64,000 bases of DNA from Actinomycetaceae bacterium (GTDB lineage Bacteria; Actinomycetota; Actinomycetes; Actinomycetales; Actinomycetaceae). A program made the position numbers and the translations under genes. The notes beneath the pieces were generated by a model. It saw only the letters and a list, made by a program, of their open reading frames with translations, did no database searches and was not told the origin of the DNA. The stretch is taken from the NCBI GenBank assembly GCA_030538185.1, contig JAUNUK010000001.1, forward strand, positions 34,657 to 98,656. The letters run 5' to 3'. Of the stretch, positions 17,612 through 27,058 are shown in pieces (position 1 is the first letter of the stretch; each line of letters starts with the position of its first letter).

Positions 17612-18520
17612 TTATTTCCTTAACTTGATTTGCCGCAACCCATCACTGTCAAGAACCCACAACTCTCTAATCGGATTATTAGGGTTATTTGCGTTATACA
17701 TTTCAAGTTGTCTTTCAACTTTTGCACCTAATTGATGGTCTTCAATCTGCACAACAAATACATCTTTAACTACATCATGTTTTCGCGCTTTTTCTACTGT
17801 TTCTCTGATACGTAATGCTATAGTCCCATATTTTGCTGTTGTGGTTTTATGCTCACATACTTCATTACTATGGTTGATCCAAATAAAATCGTTTGTTGAT
17901 TTACGTGGAATGTTTACACGATCTTTTTGAATCCACTCCACTTCGTTGCCAAGGGATGTGAATCTTTCTACGAACCGCACTTCGTGAGGTTCGAGTATTT
18001 CACCATTGAACTTTACCGGTAATGCATTTTGTCTTTCTAGCCAATCGATACCATCATCAACCCTAGATGCCTTCGATCTAGGAAGTGCTTGCGGTGATGA
18101 CACTACCTTGCCTTGTGACGTTTGCTTCGGTTTCTTATCCTTGTCTAGGTGTCGCCATTTGAGTTCGGGGCCGATCTCGCCGTGCTCAGACACAATTATC
18201 AGCTTCCTATAATCCGGGTCTTTACCCGAACGGTCAGCCACTCCTTCAATCAACCCAACCTGCTGGTGCGTAGCCTCCAACAGTTCTTTGTCGATCACCC
18301 TGAAATCCCCATCTAAAGACTCCCACCGCCGCCAATCATCCGGCAACGGCTCAACACTGCAATCACAAGTGGGATGAATCGGAAGCAGATCAGCCACCCG
18401 GTAATGCTGGGTTGAGGCAATCAGGCACAGAGCAGAGTTCTCACGCCCGTTTACCACACGCCTATAAAACTGGACACCCGCGCCCTGGAAAGACCTCCGC
18501 GCCGTTTTCGTGGAAAACGG
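17612..18520 (-). pseudogene. Phage minor head protein with C-terminal nuclease-like toxin domain, 5' end lost to the CRISPR array
   Basis: The frame runs out of the array's last repeat and continues for ~303 codons. The first part is a phage minor-head (MuF/VG15-like) ending: GVQFYRRVVNGRENSALCLI then ASTQHYRVADLLPIHPTCDC with the typical C..C and HPxCDC cysteine pattern. After a linker comes a toxin-like domain: TNDFIWINHSNEVCEHKTTT then AKYGTIALRIRETVEKARKH and a C-terminal ELWVLDSDGLRQIKLRK. The ND...E-x-K spacing resembles PD-(D/E)xK nucleases. Phage head proteins carrying polymorphic toxin ends are known (MuF toxins). No immunity gene follows here. The start is missing, so it is not expressed normally. 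Confidence 0.6.
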
Positions 18521-21500
18521 GGATGACCCCCGCGTGGGCGGGGACGACGTGCTTCGCGCACCTCGAGAGCTGTTGCAGTGCGGATGACCCCCGTGTGTAC
18601 GGGGACGACATCGTGTGGCCAAGGGTGCCTGCATGGCCAGGAGGATGGCCCCCGCGTGGGCGGGGACGACTTCGGCTAGAGACTGGATCCTGGTGCCGAG
18701 TGCGGATGACCCCCGCGTGGGCGGGGACGACTCGCGATATAACGAGTCGTTGACACGGATGCCGGGATGACCCCCGTGTGTACGGGGACGACTCGTATCA
18801 ACTAAGACATCAAACTTCAAAGATGGGATGACCCCCGTGTGTACGGGGACGACCACCGGCGCCCGTGTGAAGCTGGGCGCGTGTGAGGATGACCCCCGTG
18901 TGTACGGGGACGACGGCTTACCGTTACTTACCTCTGTGACCTGCGACGGATGACCCCCGTGTGTACGGGGACGACTTCTTTACCACCCGAGGGAGGAAGA
19001 TAACCCTCGGATGACCCCCGTGTGTACGGGGACGACTGCCTGGGCATGTAGGTGCGTGCCCCGCACAGAGGATGACCCCCGTGTGTACGGGGACGACGTC
19101 AGTTCTGATTCTGGCACGGTGTAGAGGCGGGGATGACCCCCGTGTGTACGGGGACGACTTAAAGCCCGACGTACCCACACGATTCATACAAGGATGACCC
19201 CCGTGTGTACGGGGACGACGCTTGGCATAGTGTCAATAACGACCGCGGGGGCGGATGACCCCCGTGTGTACGGGGACGACCGTTCACTAGCGAGACACCT
19301 ATATCTGACCTGGGGATGACCCCCGTGTGTACGGGGACGACTGAACTTAAAGCGAAGGTGAACGCATGAGTGGGGGATGACCCCCGTGTGTACGGGGACG
19401 ACACCCCCGCCTTTCCTTCGGCGGGTATTTACCAGGGATGACCCCCGTGTGTACGGGGACGACTGGCCAGCCATGAGGACGTCCATCCTTGCGCGGGGAT
19501 GACCCCCGTGTGTACGGGGACGACGTCCTTACAGGTCAGCTCGCAAAGATAGCAGCGGGATGACCCCCGTGTGTACGGGGACGACGAGGGCGGCGCGGAG
19601 TTGGCGCGCGCCCACAAGGGATGACCCCCGTGTGTACGGGGACGACAGGAAGCCGTCGAGGCTCAAGCAGATCTACCAGGGATGACCCCCGTGTGTACGG
19701 GGACGACATGACACAGGCAAGAGCCTTGGCATCCTTGGGAGGATGACCCCCGCGTGTGCGGGGACGACCATCGTGGCGGTAAAAGAGAGGCAGATCCCTA
19801 GGGATGACCCCCGCGTGTGCGGGGACGACGCGTCCCGCAATTTTCCGAGATAGGCATATGCGGGATGACCCCCGCGTGTGCGGGGACGACGCGGCCAGGC
19901 CCGCGCCATGCATCTAGCGAGAGGGATGACTCCCGCGTGTGCGGGGACGACGTGGCTTCCAGTAAGCAACCCGACACTCACGGGGGATGACCCCCGCGTG
20001 GGCGGGGACGACGATGCAGCAAACGGCGGCGCACAACAATGGCAAGGATGACCCCCGCGTGGGCGGGGACGACCACCTGCCTTTGGTTTTTCGGAAATCG
20101 TAGTGAGGATGACCCCCGCGTGGGCGGGGACGACATTGCCCAAACCAGCAAGCACGAACAAAACCCGGGATGACCCCCGCGTGGGCGGGGACGACGAAAG
20201 GACACAGCACTAATGAAAACCAGGAAAAGGATGACCCCCGCGTGGGCGGGGACGACGTGATGGCAAGTTCGGTAACAACAGGGCCTCTGGGATGACCCCC
20301 GCGTGTGCGGGGACGACCGCCGCTATCGGTCCGGAAAACGTCGTCTTGTGGGATGACCCCCGCGTGTGCGGGGACGACGCAGTGCTCCGATGTCTTATAG
20401 TGAGCAGACTCGGATGACCCCCGCGTGTGCGGGGACGACTGTCAGGATGAGAGCGAGGCGTGATGACTGCGTGGATGACCCCCGCGTGTGCGGGGACGAC
20501 ACTCTTTGCCGTCGATAGCGTCTCGGCGTGTGCGGATGACCCCCGCGTGTGCGGGGACGACTGCATCCAGCCAGGCTTGCAGGTCCCTAATGTCGGATGA
20601 CCCCCGCGTGTGCGGGGACGACGTGGAGTCTTGCGGAGATTCTGACTGTAGCGACGGATGACCCCCGCGTGTGCGGGGACGACCTTTCTGTGAGGCATAG
20701 GCGTAGATGCCTACGGGGATGACCCCCGCGTGTGCGGGGACGACGTCAAAAGCGGCGCGGGTGATGACGTGTGTCTCGGATGACCCCCGCGTGTGCGGGG
20801 ACGACTGGCCGCGCCAGGCGTGTCCGTGATGGTGATGGGGATGACCCCCGCGTGTGCGGGGACGACGTGAATAACAACGGTGTGACCGCGTCCATGTCGG
20901 GATGACCCCCGCGTGTGCGGGGACGACCTCAGCCTGGGTGACTTTCGCGCCCTTATCGCCGGATGACCCCCGCGTGTGCGGGGACGACCCTCCTTTACTT
21001 CTCTCAGCCCGCTTACCGTGAGGATGACCCCCGCGTGTGCGGGGACGACAAAATCGAAGAAGGCACCACTATCCAAGAGACCGGATGACCCCCGCGTGTG
21101 CGGGGACGACCTAGCGCGTTTTTCGCTAGGGTTGACCCTTCGAGGATGACCCCCGCGTGTGCGGGGACGACCCGGATACGCCAAGGTTGATACGACGTAC
21201 ACTGGGATGACCCCCGCGTGTGCGGGGACGACGACACCAGCGAAAACACCAGCCTCCAACGCTGCGGATGACCCCCGCGTGGGCGGGGACGACAAGCCGC
21301 CGAGGCCAAAGAGCAAGTACAAGAGCGGATGACCCCCGCGTGGGCGGGGACGACTGCTTGGCAGTTGATGCCTGGGGGTAGGAGTGGGGATGACCCCCGC
21401 GTGGGCGGGGACGACCAGTTGCCCACATCACGCCTATGGGTGGGCCTAGGATGACCCCCGCGTGGGCGGGGACGACGTCACTCACTGTTCTGCTCCTTAT

Positions 21501-23001
21501 CCTCAACCGGGATGACCCCCGCGTGGGCGGGGACGACTCTATGGCAAAGGTCGAAGAGGCCACCGCAGAAGGATGACCCCCGCGTGGGCGGGGACGACTA
21601 TTGAGGCCGAAGTCAGCTCGGACCGTGAGGCGGATGACCCCCGCGTGGGCGGGGACGACTGTTGGTACGGACCCGGCGGTGATGGAGGTCGAGGATGACC
21701 CCCGCGTGGGCGGGGACGACGACACCCACAGGCTTACTAGCCGGGGGGTGAGCGGATGACCCCCGCGTGGGCGGGGACGACAACTTCGGCTAAAGCCCGG
21801 AGCCACGCGGTGTTGGATGACCCCCGCGTGGGCGGGGACGACGCCACCTACTGACAGGAGAAACCCTAAGCTACAGGATGACCCCCGCGTGGGCGGGGAC
21901 GACTACATTTCCTCGCTTGGCCCAGACGCGGCCCCAGGATGACCCCCGCGTGGGCGGGGACGACCGCTCACCCGCCTAGAAAACACCTCGAAAACAAGGA
22001 TGACCCCCGCGTGGGCGGGGACGACCGCTACCACCTGGGCGATTGTGTCTAGCATGGCGGATGACCCCCGCGTGGGCGGGGACGACTCACCATTCCGGGA
22101 CACACGTGCACTAGCGCCAGGATGACCCCCGCGTGGGCGGGGACGACCGATGACGGTGTGAACGTGACTGAGCTGACGTGGGATGACCCCCGCGTGGGCG
22201 GGGACGACCACGTCACCGTCCCTGTCCCTAGCGCGGTTGAGGGATGACCCCCGCGTGGGCGGGGACGACGGTCTCTTGAATGAGGTCGCCTATATCGTCG
22301 AAGGATGACCCCCGCGTGGGCGGGGACGACGAGATTTCCTATGTCATGCCCGCCACCTAGCGCGGATGACCCCCGCGTGGGCGGGGACGACGGGTCAAGA
22401 TCTTCTACCGCTGCCACGGCACGGGGATGACCCCCGCGTGGGCGGGGACGACGTCGCGCCATACTGCGACAACTGCGCCGTGCGCGGATGACCCCCGCGT
22501 GGGCGGGGACGACGTGTCGATACCGGGATGCGCGGCCAGCATGACCGGATGACCCCCGCGTGGGCGGGGACGACGGTTTTGCTGTACTACTCATGGCTAC
22601 GCCCCCAGGATGACCCCCGCGTGGGCGGGGACGACCGCGTAACTCAACATTATGCGGGGTGTAAATGAGGATGACCCCCGCGTGGGCGGGGACGACGCGT
22701 TATTTCCTTTGCAGTGCCACGCAGCACGAGGATGACCCCCGCGTGGGCGGGGACGACGATTGTGGGCGGTGTGCGCATCAATCCGGCCTGGGATGACCCC
22801 CGCGTGGGCGGGGACGACACGCCCGCGACTTTACCCCGGACCTGGAAGGCAGGATGACCCCCGCGTGGGCGGGGACGACGCTGGGTCTGCGTGCCACGCC
22901 AGACCACAAGAAGGATGACCCCCGCGTGGGCGGGGACGACACATGAAAGCCTTGGAAGTCACGCAAGACGCAAGGATGACCCCCGCGTGGGCGGGGACGA
23001 C
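18521..23001 (-). CRISPR. Type I-E CRISPR array, 74 repeats and 73 spacers
   Basis: 28-bp repeats and 33-bp spacers, with every repeat I checked on an exact 61-bp grid: 18521 + 61n, n = 0 to 73. On the plus strand a repeat begins GGATGACCCCC and ends CGGGGACGAC; transcription and crRNA sense are on the minus strand, so the new (leader) end is at 23001 beside cas2 and the old end at 18521. Three repeat types occur by core: GCGTGGGC (n=0, 2, 3, 24-28, 45-73; 37 copies), GCGTGTGC (n=20-23, 29-44; 20 copies) and GTGTGTAC (n=1, 4-19; 17 copies). Single-base variants occur at n=2 (GGATGGC) and n=23 (GGATGACT). All types keep a 6-bp stem with a 4-nt loop, the Cas6 hairpin. Only 18 bp separate the first repeat from the cas2 stop. 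Confidence 0.98.
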
Positions 23002-23019
23002 ACTTCTTTATCTGGTAGT

Positions 23020-23301
23020 TTACCTGCGTTCGCGAGCCATTAGGATGAGTCCATCAAAATCGACAGGTGCCCAGCGGTCCACACCGGCTGTGCGAATAGC
23101 CCAGCCTTGTTCGTTGCCTGCTGGCTCAACCATGATTGCTTGCCCTTCCCGAATTCCTGATTCTAACGTTGACCATATGGCATCGCGTATCCTTCTGCGT
23201 AACTGACCCACGTATACACCGGCTGAAACTTCTACCATCCAACGGGTCAGATGTCCTCGAAGCCCTTCGTCAGCAGCCTTAAGCACTATAACCGTGGTCA
23301 T
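23020..23301 (-). CDS. cas2: CRISPR-associated endonuclease Cas2, type I-E
   Basis: 93 residues from ATG 23301. This start is chosen because it overlaps the cas1 stop as ATGA and gives the family beginning MTTVIVLKAADEGLRGHLTR. VSAGVYVGQLRRRIRDAIW follows. Cas2e forms a dimer bridging two Cas1 dimers to integrate new spacers at the leader end. It is the last cas gene; its stop is 18 bp from the first CRISPR repeat, so any leader signals must overlap its coding end. Confidence 0.95.
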   Translation of the reverse strand: MTTVIVLKAADEGLRGHLTRWMVEVSAGVYVGQLRRRIRDAIWSTLESGIREGQAIMVEPAGNEQGWAIRTAGVDRWAPVDFDGLILMARERR

Positions 23302-24317
23302 AGCGATTCCTCGGACACTCCAGCGACATCCGGCCCTGAGACGGCAAGGAAACCATGGCGTCTCAATTCCAAAAAGTCCTGATTTGTGGACCAATCAACC
23401 CCGCTGTCAACCCCACCGTCCTCGTCCCACAAAACATTGGATGCGTCAGAATGCTGTGCGTCTTCAAATGAGGCTTCATCACCATCAGCCCCTTCGGATA
23501 GAAGTCCCACAACATCCTTCACAACCTGCTTCATGAAATGGCCATCCTTGAAGCGTTGGCGCATGCCATAGCGTGCGTCTGATTCGTCTATCTGTCCGGC
23601 AGCAGCCAAAGTGAAAGCCAGTGGGATTGAGTAGTCTGCTTTATAGAGGTCAGCGATGTCGTGCACAAACGACAAAGCGCCCCCGCTGTGGACAAACCCC
23701 AGCGATGGCACTGCCCCAACCCCCACAATGGCGGCGTGGCAGGCAGCGTATAAACAAGAGTGCGCCGCAGACAACAGTCGGTTTACCGGATCGCCCTCGG
23801 CAAAAGCGTCGCCAGCTTTGTAACGACGCCCCTGCCACGGGATCCCTGTCTCCCTCGAAAAATCGGCATAAACCTTGCGAATACGGGCACCCTCCCGCCC
23901 TCGTAGCTGCTGCATGGAGCACTGAGAGACGTCCTCGCCGGGAAACCGCATCTGGTACATGCGCCGTGCGACACCCACGCGAAGCGTTTCGTGTGAAACT
24001 AAACGTGCTTGCTTGACTGCCAAGCCCGAACTGCGGGAGGTTCCCAGGCCAGAGGCATACATGCGAACGCCATGTTCGCCGACCCAACAAACGGAGGTGC
24101 CCGAATCGGCCAGAAGTCGCACGGCCCCATGCGTGATACGTGTTCCGGGGCCCAACATGATTGCTCCGACATAAGCGGCAGGCAACCTGACGGTGCGTTC
24201 TTTATTGATGAAAACGACAGCGTTGTCAGCACGGTCTATGTGACACATTTCCACATAGACCGTGCTGATGCGGTCTGATACCCGGTGCAGGCTGTGTGGA
24301 TTGGCTAACCACCACAT
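23298..24317 (-). CDS. cas1: CRISPR-associated integrase Cas1, type I-E
   Basis: 339 residues, longer than E. coli Cas1 (305) by an acidic C-terminal tail. N-terminal beta domain: RISTVYVEMCHIDRADNAVV, VGAIMLGPGTRITHGAVRLL, SVCWVGEHGVRMYASG. Catalytic helical domain: LRGREGARIRKVYADFSRET (Glu), SLGFVHSGGALSFVHDIADL (His) and DLYK (Asp), the metal-binding triad. With Cas2 it captures and integrates spacers. The start is 7 bp after the cas6 stop. A perfect 17-bp inverted repeat lies within codons ~17-31. A CGCCCTCGG motif at 23792 encodes part of AFAEGDP. Confidence 0.96.
   Translation of the reverse strand: MWWLANPHSLHRVSDRISTVYVEMCHIDRADNAVVFINKERTVRLPAAYVGAIMLGPGTRITHGAVRLLADSGTSVCWVGEHGVRMYASGLGTSRSSGLAVKQARLVSHETLRVGVARRMYQMRFPGEDVSQCSMQQLRGREGARIRKVYADFSRETGIPWQGRRYKAGDAFAEGDPVNRLLSAAHSCLYAACHAAIVGVGAVPSLGFVHSGGALSFVHDIADLYKADYSIPLAFTLAAAGQIDESDARYGMRQRFKDGHFMKQVVKDVVGLLSEGADGDEASFEDAQHSDASNVLWDEDGGVDSGVDWSTNQDFLELRRHGFLAVSGPDVAGVSEESL
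24226..24268 (-). repeat. Perfect 17-bp inverted repeat inside the 5' end of cas1
   Basis: TCAGCACGGTCTATGTG (24226-24242) is exactly complementary to 24252-24268, with a 9-nt loop. It falls within a conserved part of Cas1e (STVYVEMCHIDRADN), about 50-90 nt after the cas1 start. Its mRNA would form a very stable hairpin that could reduce ribosome passage or mark an RNase site between cas6 and cas1 messages. Confidence 0.9.
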
Positions 24318-24324
24318 TGCATAC

Positions 24325-25095
24325 TCACGGGTTTGCGATTGTCAACAGGCCGTTGCCGTAGGCTTTGCCTCGGCCTATGCCCTGCAACAAGGTCTGCTTG
24401 AACAGTTCCACATCGGTGACTTGCAAGATTCCCTCGTATGTCGCTTGGTTTAGGGACACGGGCTGTTGATGCTGGCTGCCTTCCTTTTTCGGGTATTTGT
24501 AGAATTGCAGGTGAGTGCGTCCCGTGATTTTTACCTTCGCGTCCTCACGGGGGCCCACGGTGAAACCCCACTGCTGGTTGTCAGCTGCCGCACGGTCTAA
24601 GAACCATTCCATTTGGTGGGTTACGGTCCTGTGTCCCACGGTTATTCTTCCCCGAGGGCGGTCCAGTATTTTCTGCTGCTCTTGGGTCGGATTCTCTAGG
24701 GTGCGGACACTGGATACCGGATTGGCTGTTACCTTGAATGAGAACTGCCGGCCCAGGGTAACGGCCCCAAATAGCCTGGAATAGTCAGCTATACGGGCTT
24801 TTCCTGCCTCGGTGTCCGGCCATCCGCAAGCCTCGATCAGTGCGGACCATGAGGGTTCGAACTTGGTGAGGACCAACAGGTTTGCCCGATATATGGGCTT
24901 GGCATCGGCGTATGCGGGGTCATCGTTGCCGACGGTTTCCCATCGCCACAGGACTTGCCGATTGTTTGGGTCATGAGGAACTGGCTGTTCAGGTGATGCC
25001 CCCATGAGGTGCGCGTGAACACGTTGCGGGTTTTGCAACAGGGGGCCTGTGGCTTTTCGCATCGGGTTCAAAGGGATTGATGACAAATAGACCAT
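24325..25095 (-). CDS. cas6e: CRISPR RNA endonuclease Cas6e (CasE/Cse3)
   Basis: 256 residues, typical for Cas6e. MVYLSSIPLNPMRKATGPLL opens a ferredoxin-like fold; QRVHAHLMG contains the conserved catalytic-region His (~residue 28). The C-terminal glycine-rich loop GIGRGKAYGNGLLTIANP binds the repeat hairpin. It cuts pre-crRNA at the base of the repeat stem and stays on the crRNA in Cascade. The start overlaps the cas5 stop (TAATG). A CCGAGGGCG motif (24652) encodes DRPRGRI. Confidence 0.95.
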   Translation of the reverse strand: MVYLSSIPLNPMRKATGPLLQNPQRVHAHLMGASPEQPVPHDPNNRQVLWRWETVGNDDPAYADAKPIYRANLLVLTKFEPSWSALIEACGWPDTEAGKARIADYSRLFGAVTLGRQFSFKVTANPVSSVRTLENPTQEQQKILDRPRGRITVGHRTVTHQMEWFLDRAAADNQQWGFTVGPREDAKVKITGRTHLQFYKYPKKEGSQHQQPVSLNQATYEGILQVTDVELFKQTLLQGIGRGKAYGNGLLTIANP

Positions 25096-25919
25096 TAGCC
25101 GACCTCCAGTAAATCGAAGGGATCGTGTTCGGGCCTTGTCTGTTCCTCGATCAGAGCCTCAGGGACCGGAGCGTTGACCCAGTAGTGGACAACTCTGCGG
25201 GTACCGAATGATCGCTTTCGGGGATCAAAACTGGTAGGCAGGTCATTCCTGGTGTCGATAGTTGCGTCCTTGGGTGAGTCCAGGCTTGTTCCTTCAGCAT
25301 CAACTGTGACTGCCAAAGAAATAGAGGTGTCTGTGATTTTTTGGTATCTCTGTGGCTTGCCCTGCCATGGAACGTGAGCGACGACTTCTTCAGGTGTGCC
25401 CGGCCACAGGGTGTTGTTGTTTTCACCGTGGGGCAGTAGGAATGGTTGGGTCGGTGGGCAGGATCGTCTGCCCAATGCCAGCGGATACCCGGGATGAGTT
25501 ACCGCATGAGCCAGTGCCTTGAGAAGTTCGAGATCATCTAAGCCAATAACTGCCACAAAACAGGCGTCTTGTAGGTAGAAGCGTTCTGTTAGATGGGTGA
25601 ATTTCTTGGGGCTAGTGGGCAGTTGGCGACCTGATTTGTTGCGCTCAGATTTCGGTAAGGGGCTTCCATCCAAGGTACTGACAGTGTGATAGTCCCGAAG
25701 TAGAGTGCCTGCTTGGTCTGTACGAACTGCCAGGCACATGCCTAGAAGGTCTTCAATAGGGTCTTGCCGCCGTCTGCCTTGGGCTGCTGCAAGTAAGCCT
25801 GCGATGCCAGATTTTGTTGGAATACCATCTGTGTCGCGTCGGTTAAATTCGCTTGCAGAACCCCAGGATTGCAGTGGTGCGGCAAGCCGTAACACTAAAC
25901 AATGGGGGGTGTTGTTCAT
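25095..25919 (-). CDS. cas5e: Cascade subunit Cas5e (CasD)
   Basis: 274 residues. The start MNNTPHCLVLRLAAPLQSWG then SASEFNRRDTDGIPTKSGIA is diagnostic for Cas5e: the LAAPLQSWG motif and P-x-KSG..GLLAAA. Cas5 caps the 5' handle of the crRNA and contacts Cse1 in Cascade. The ATG at 25919 overlaps the cas7 stop as ATGA, and its own stop overlaps the cas6 start. Confidence 0.95.
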   Translation of the reverse strand: MNNTPHCLVLRLAAPLQSWGSASEFNRRDTDGIPTKSGIAGLLAAAQGRRRQDPIEDLLGMCLAVRTDQAGTLLRDYHTVSTLDGSPLPKSERNKSGRQLPTSPKKFTHLTERFYLQDACFVAVIGLDDLELLKALAHAVTHPGYPLALGRRSCPPTQPFLLPHGENNNTLWPGTPEEVVAHVPWQGKPQRYQKITDTSISLAVTVDAEGTSLDSPKDATIDTRNDLPTSFDPRKRSFGTRRVVHYWVNAPVPEALIEEQTRPEHDPFDLLEVG

Positions 25920-27058
25920 TGGTCTAGGCCTTCAAGTGTTTGGCGAACCTGGGACAGTAAATCTTCCATAGGTACTGATTGGCCTAGGCTGTCTTCCACA
26001 GCTTCTTTGACCTTCTTGTCCTCGAGGGTACGGTAACTTGCAACTGTTAACACTGGAGTGTCCCCCCAACGTTCACATTCTTCCGTGTAGGTATTAGCCA
26101 GTTCTTCCACAGAGGCTGCCTCGTAGCCTTTTTGGAGATTCTTTGGCACGGGCTTTTCGAAAGCGCTGACCAGGTTTACAGGCTGGTCTTGACGAACGGT
26201 CACCAAAACCAGTGCCGGACGGGTTCTGGGTGCGAAAGAATTGGCAAACCCAGACGGCATTGACAAGGTGAAAGCGCGAATGAAGGCCTCAACCCCTCTA
26301 ACTGCAGTTGTGCGGTCTTGATCTAGGTTCTCAACCAATTGCTCCAAACCAAGGGAAGCGAAACGGTACAGGGTTGCAGAATTGAATTCCGTCACCCCGA
26401 TCATGCCCGCCCCGGTTTCATCATCGGATTCTTGAACAATGTCGTCCACGGCCGTGTAATAGTCGGTCAAAATCTCTGCCTCATGTGTGGAAATGGCGTG
26501 GGCTACCTGTACAGAGGCATCAACATTGAGATCTGCCAAGTCAGCAACCATGCGCCCAAACAAGGCAACATCCAATGAATGCCCAGAACTGAAGGCCTTC
26601 CTGGGGTCAGCCAGTTTAATGACTTCTTGCGGATCAGTGTCTTGTGCGACCTGGTCGCTATTGAGGAGCTCGACGATTTTGTCAGCAAAACGTGCTAGCT
26701 GTCCAGTGCCAAAGAATAGGAGGTAGGAAGAATCGTCTCCTTTTCTTCCAGCTTTAATTTCGAGGGCGGGCAAGAATGCGGACCCAATTTTATGGGCTTC
26801 CTCAGTTGAGACGCCCCTATCTTCCAATGCCTCGGTTAACAATTCAGGAAGCCGCTTTGTGCGTCTTCCAGCGTTGCCACCTTCTTCTGTGGGAGCAAAA
26901 GCAAGGCGTGTCGCCCGCTTCCATGACTGCGAAGACACGCGTAAACGGTTTGCGCCACCGTAGATTGCCTGTTTCGGTGCTCCTGTGTCATCACGGTTGA
27001 TGTTTGAAGGGGGTAGCGTCTGGAGAATGTGGACGTCGATATAGGTGTTATTTTTCAT
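25916..27058 (-). CDS. cas7e: Cascade backbone subunit Cas7e (CasC/Cse4)
   Basis: 380 residues. MKNNTYIDVHILQTLPPSNI then NRDDTGAPKQAIYGGANRLR and VSSQSWKRATR are hallmark Cas7e sequences. LDVALFGRMVADL and SMPSGFANSFAPRTRPALV are further conserved parts. Six copies line the crRNA in Cascade. Overlaps are ATGA-like at both ends (the cse2 stop at 27055 and the cas5 start at 25919). Confidence 0.96.
   Translation of the reverse strand: MKNNTYIDVHILQTLPPSNINRDDTGAPKQAIYGGANRLRVSSQSWKRATRLAFAPTEEGGNAGRRTKRLPELLTEALEDRGVSTEEAHKIGSAFLPALEIKAGRKGDDSSYLLFFGTGQLARFADKIVELLNSDQVAQDTDPQEVIKLADPRKAFSSGHSLDVALFGRMVADLADLNVDASVQVAHAISTHEAEILTDYYTAVDDIVQESDDETGAGMIGVTEFNSATLYRFASLGLEQLVENLDQDRTTAVRGVEAFIRAFTLSMPSGFANSFAPRTRPALVLVTVRQDQPVNLVSAFEKPVPKNLQKGYEAASVEELANTYTEECERWGDTPVLTVASYRTLEDKKVKEAVEDSLGQSVPMEDLLSQVRQTLEGLDQ

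Noticed and set aside
17542..17614. A tRNA gene, suggested by a 7-8 bp closing stem followed by ACC
   Set aside because: No T-arm with TTCRA in the right place and no clear anticodon arm; kept only as a structured element.
18521..23001. Many 60-226-residue ORFs rich in SSPHTRGSS / RPRTRGGHP-type repeats on the minus strand
   Set aside because: They are translations of CRISPR repeats and spacers (61-bp period shifts frame each unit); not genes.
26760..26775. TCGAGGGCGG-type near-matches (also 7890, 49205, 54088, 62150) as further copies of the dispersed motif
   Set aside because: They differ in the core; excluded from the count, which uses exact matches only.
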